From: Tannerellaceae bacterium
Lineage (GTDB): Bacteria > Bacteroidota > Bacteroidia > Bacteroidales > Tannerellaceae
Length of the DNA stretch: 7,186 nucleotides
Assembly: GCA_031279915.1 (NCBI GenBank)
Contig: JAITHO010000189.1
Span: 1-7,186 of the forward strand
Direction of reading: 5' to 3'
This document shows, in pieces, positions 7,001 through 7,186 of this stretch. Each line of letters starts with the position of its first letter. Position 1 is the stretch's first letter. The notes under the pieces were generated by a model that was not told the DNA's origin, did not search any database, and worked only from the letters and a program-made list of their open reading frames with translations. The position numbers and the translations under genes are program-made.

Positions 7001-7186
7001 GCACATTAGTCAGCGTAAACGAACCATTGACGTCCGTAATCACGCCCGTCGTCGTGCCTTTTATAAGAACCGAAGCTCCGATAACCGGTTCGCCATCCTC
7101 AGCCGATGTGACCTTGCCGGTCACCCTCGATGTTTGAGCCGAAACCAATCCGACGCCTGCAATGAGGCAGAATAAAAGATAGATCA
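4017..7186 (-). CDS. SusC/RagA-family TonB-dependent outer-membrane transporter, start just outside window
   Basis: The visible 1055 codons cover nearly the whole protein. The frame continues past the TTG at 7146-7148 to the window edge, giving IYLLFCLIAGVGLVSAQ, a signal peptide with likely cleavage after VSA. The truncated codon at 7185-7187 reads ?TG, so an ATG could lie exactly at the edge, or further upstream. Counting from the TTG codon as 1, residues 9-75 are a carboxypeptidase-regulatory-like beta-sandwich (VTGKVTSAEDGEPVIGASV, TDVNGSFTL, VVSYVG). LEEVVVTALG (85-94) is the family TonB-box-like segment. A plug domain spans about 105-235 (ALQGRVSGIDV, TIRGF, PLYIINGVPI, DIEDITVLKGSAATALYGSR, GVIMITTK), followed by the 22-strand-type barrel ending in LNLSF with the usual terminal Phe. 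No STN (secretin/TonB) domain precedes the beta-sandwich, so direct anti-sigma signalling is not indicated. It heads the four-gene operon; its promoter is off-window. Confidence 0.97.
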   Translation of the reverse strand, partial: IYLLFCLIAGVGLVSAQTSRVTGKVTSAEDGEPVIGASVLIKGTTTGVITDVNGSFTLTNVPENARTIVVSYVGMAPQEVAIRPNLTIRLASDTRHLEEVVVTALGVSREKKTLGYSTASFAGEDIANTKAINPMTALQGRVSGIDVSSAPNPGGTQNVTIRGFNTFGANQPLYIINGVPITNAQNQSGSLTSVATLNSQADFGSGINALNPNDIEDITVLKGSAATALYGSRAANGVIMITTKSGKDTKGKVLLDYNGGLTITEVGRLPKEQTLFGQGWSGDRALDENGNWGSPFDGKDRVWGNVVDNSQMLKPYVYLKDRIRDFYDLGMGYSNALSLTGGSEFTKFHVAVSQNSLDGPIPTDNDSYNRYTISTNASHQTNKVTISTSLNFSTEVNKESPTGQDNSVYRSLNEIATDISIVDLKDYNNKFNNLDNYFTPYGLNPYYVLSAKEAKQNRYKFFGKAQIDYDVLKSLRLTYRFGGDYESSIADMHADAVVFTPGSPNDGSSNASPGQYSQIRRQRIQTNHDLFANYKERFANFSVNVIAGLNVNEQSLNGIMGEITSIDVPGFYHFSNSLTPAISTQTSYLYRLWGLYVNADVGFNDYLYLTLTARNDHSSTLPKESNSYFYPGAMLSFILTDMLKQKEISTGPLDFAKVRLAYGQTGKDATRYSVFDRYVAASVSNPGYPSIDALIFPLGGINAFTVSNTAGNLKLKPELTTEFELGAELMFLQQRIGIDFSYYNKFTKGLLANLPIDPSTGYTAQQTNLGDVRNKGIELTLNLVPVRTRDFNWNMAFNFTQNKNMVERLDVEEVYLSGFGGMGIYAIEGKPIGQFKTYMAKTVDVNGVKSTIVDGAGMPLATADMVYVDKDINEKYRMGLTNTFTWKDLSLTGTIDYRNGGYIFAYTKDYMHWVGSGPETVYNDRSPFLVPNSVVDNGDGTYSENTTPVNPTALHTFYSNGGFRRDDHAIIDRSYLKLRDLTLAYNLPAKLCSSLRISALRLSLTASNFLIWTPAENQYIDPEVTTFGSDISAKFGEFATNPTFRSYVFGLNLSF

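Noticed and set aside
1029..7186. Novel defence or mobile system
   Set aside because: No transposase, integrase, nuclease, toxin or phage-like gene is visible; all protein-coding genes belong to familiar Bacteroidota nutrient-uptake families.

Overview
The window looks like a chromosomal fragment of a member of the Bacteroidota, most likely order Bacteroidales. It encodes SusC/SusD-type nutrient-uptake genes, its lipoproteins carry acidic residues just after the lipobox cysteine, and its intergenic starts have AT-rich leaders without clear Shine-Dalgarno sequences. No sequence here fixes the genus.

Layout. (1) Positions 1-291, plus strand: the last 96 codons of a RagB/SusD-family lipoprotein, followed by an intrinsic terminator at 333-371. 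(2) Positions 372-960: a gene-free stretch filled to about 879 by some 13 degenerate copies of a palindromic unit at an almost constant 41-42 bp period. (3) Positions 961-997: an intrinsic terminator for the minus strand. (4) Positions 1029-7186, minus strand: a tightly packed four-gene operon, read right to left: SusC-like TonB-dependent transporter (5' end just off the window), SusD-like lipoprotein, DUF5011/DUF5012-type Ig-like lipoprotein, and a lipoprotein of the 'lipid-binding putative hydrolase' type (PF12888-like). Gaps between these genes are 21, 37 and 5 bp.

How the genes work together. The SusC homologue should form the TonB-energised outer-membrane barrel and the SusD homologue its surface lid. 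The two small lipoproteins are probably surface-exposed accessory binding proteins of the same uptake system. No degradative enzyme, sigma/anti-sigma pair or hybrid sensor is in view, so the substrate and the regulation cannot be read from this window.

The most unusual element is the repeat array between the two convergent transcription units. It is fenced by a terminator on each side. GC-rich palindromes alternate with AT-rich spacers that are themselves partly inverted repeats, and units occur in both orientations, with a locally mirror-symmetric centre near 709. In organisation it resembles the BIME/REP mosaics of enterobacteria, but the sequence is unlike anything I recognise. The protein-coding genes are ordinary members of well-known families.
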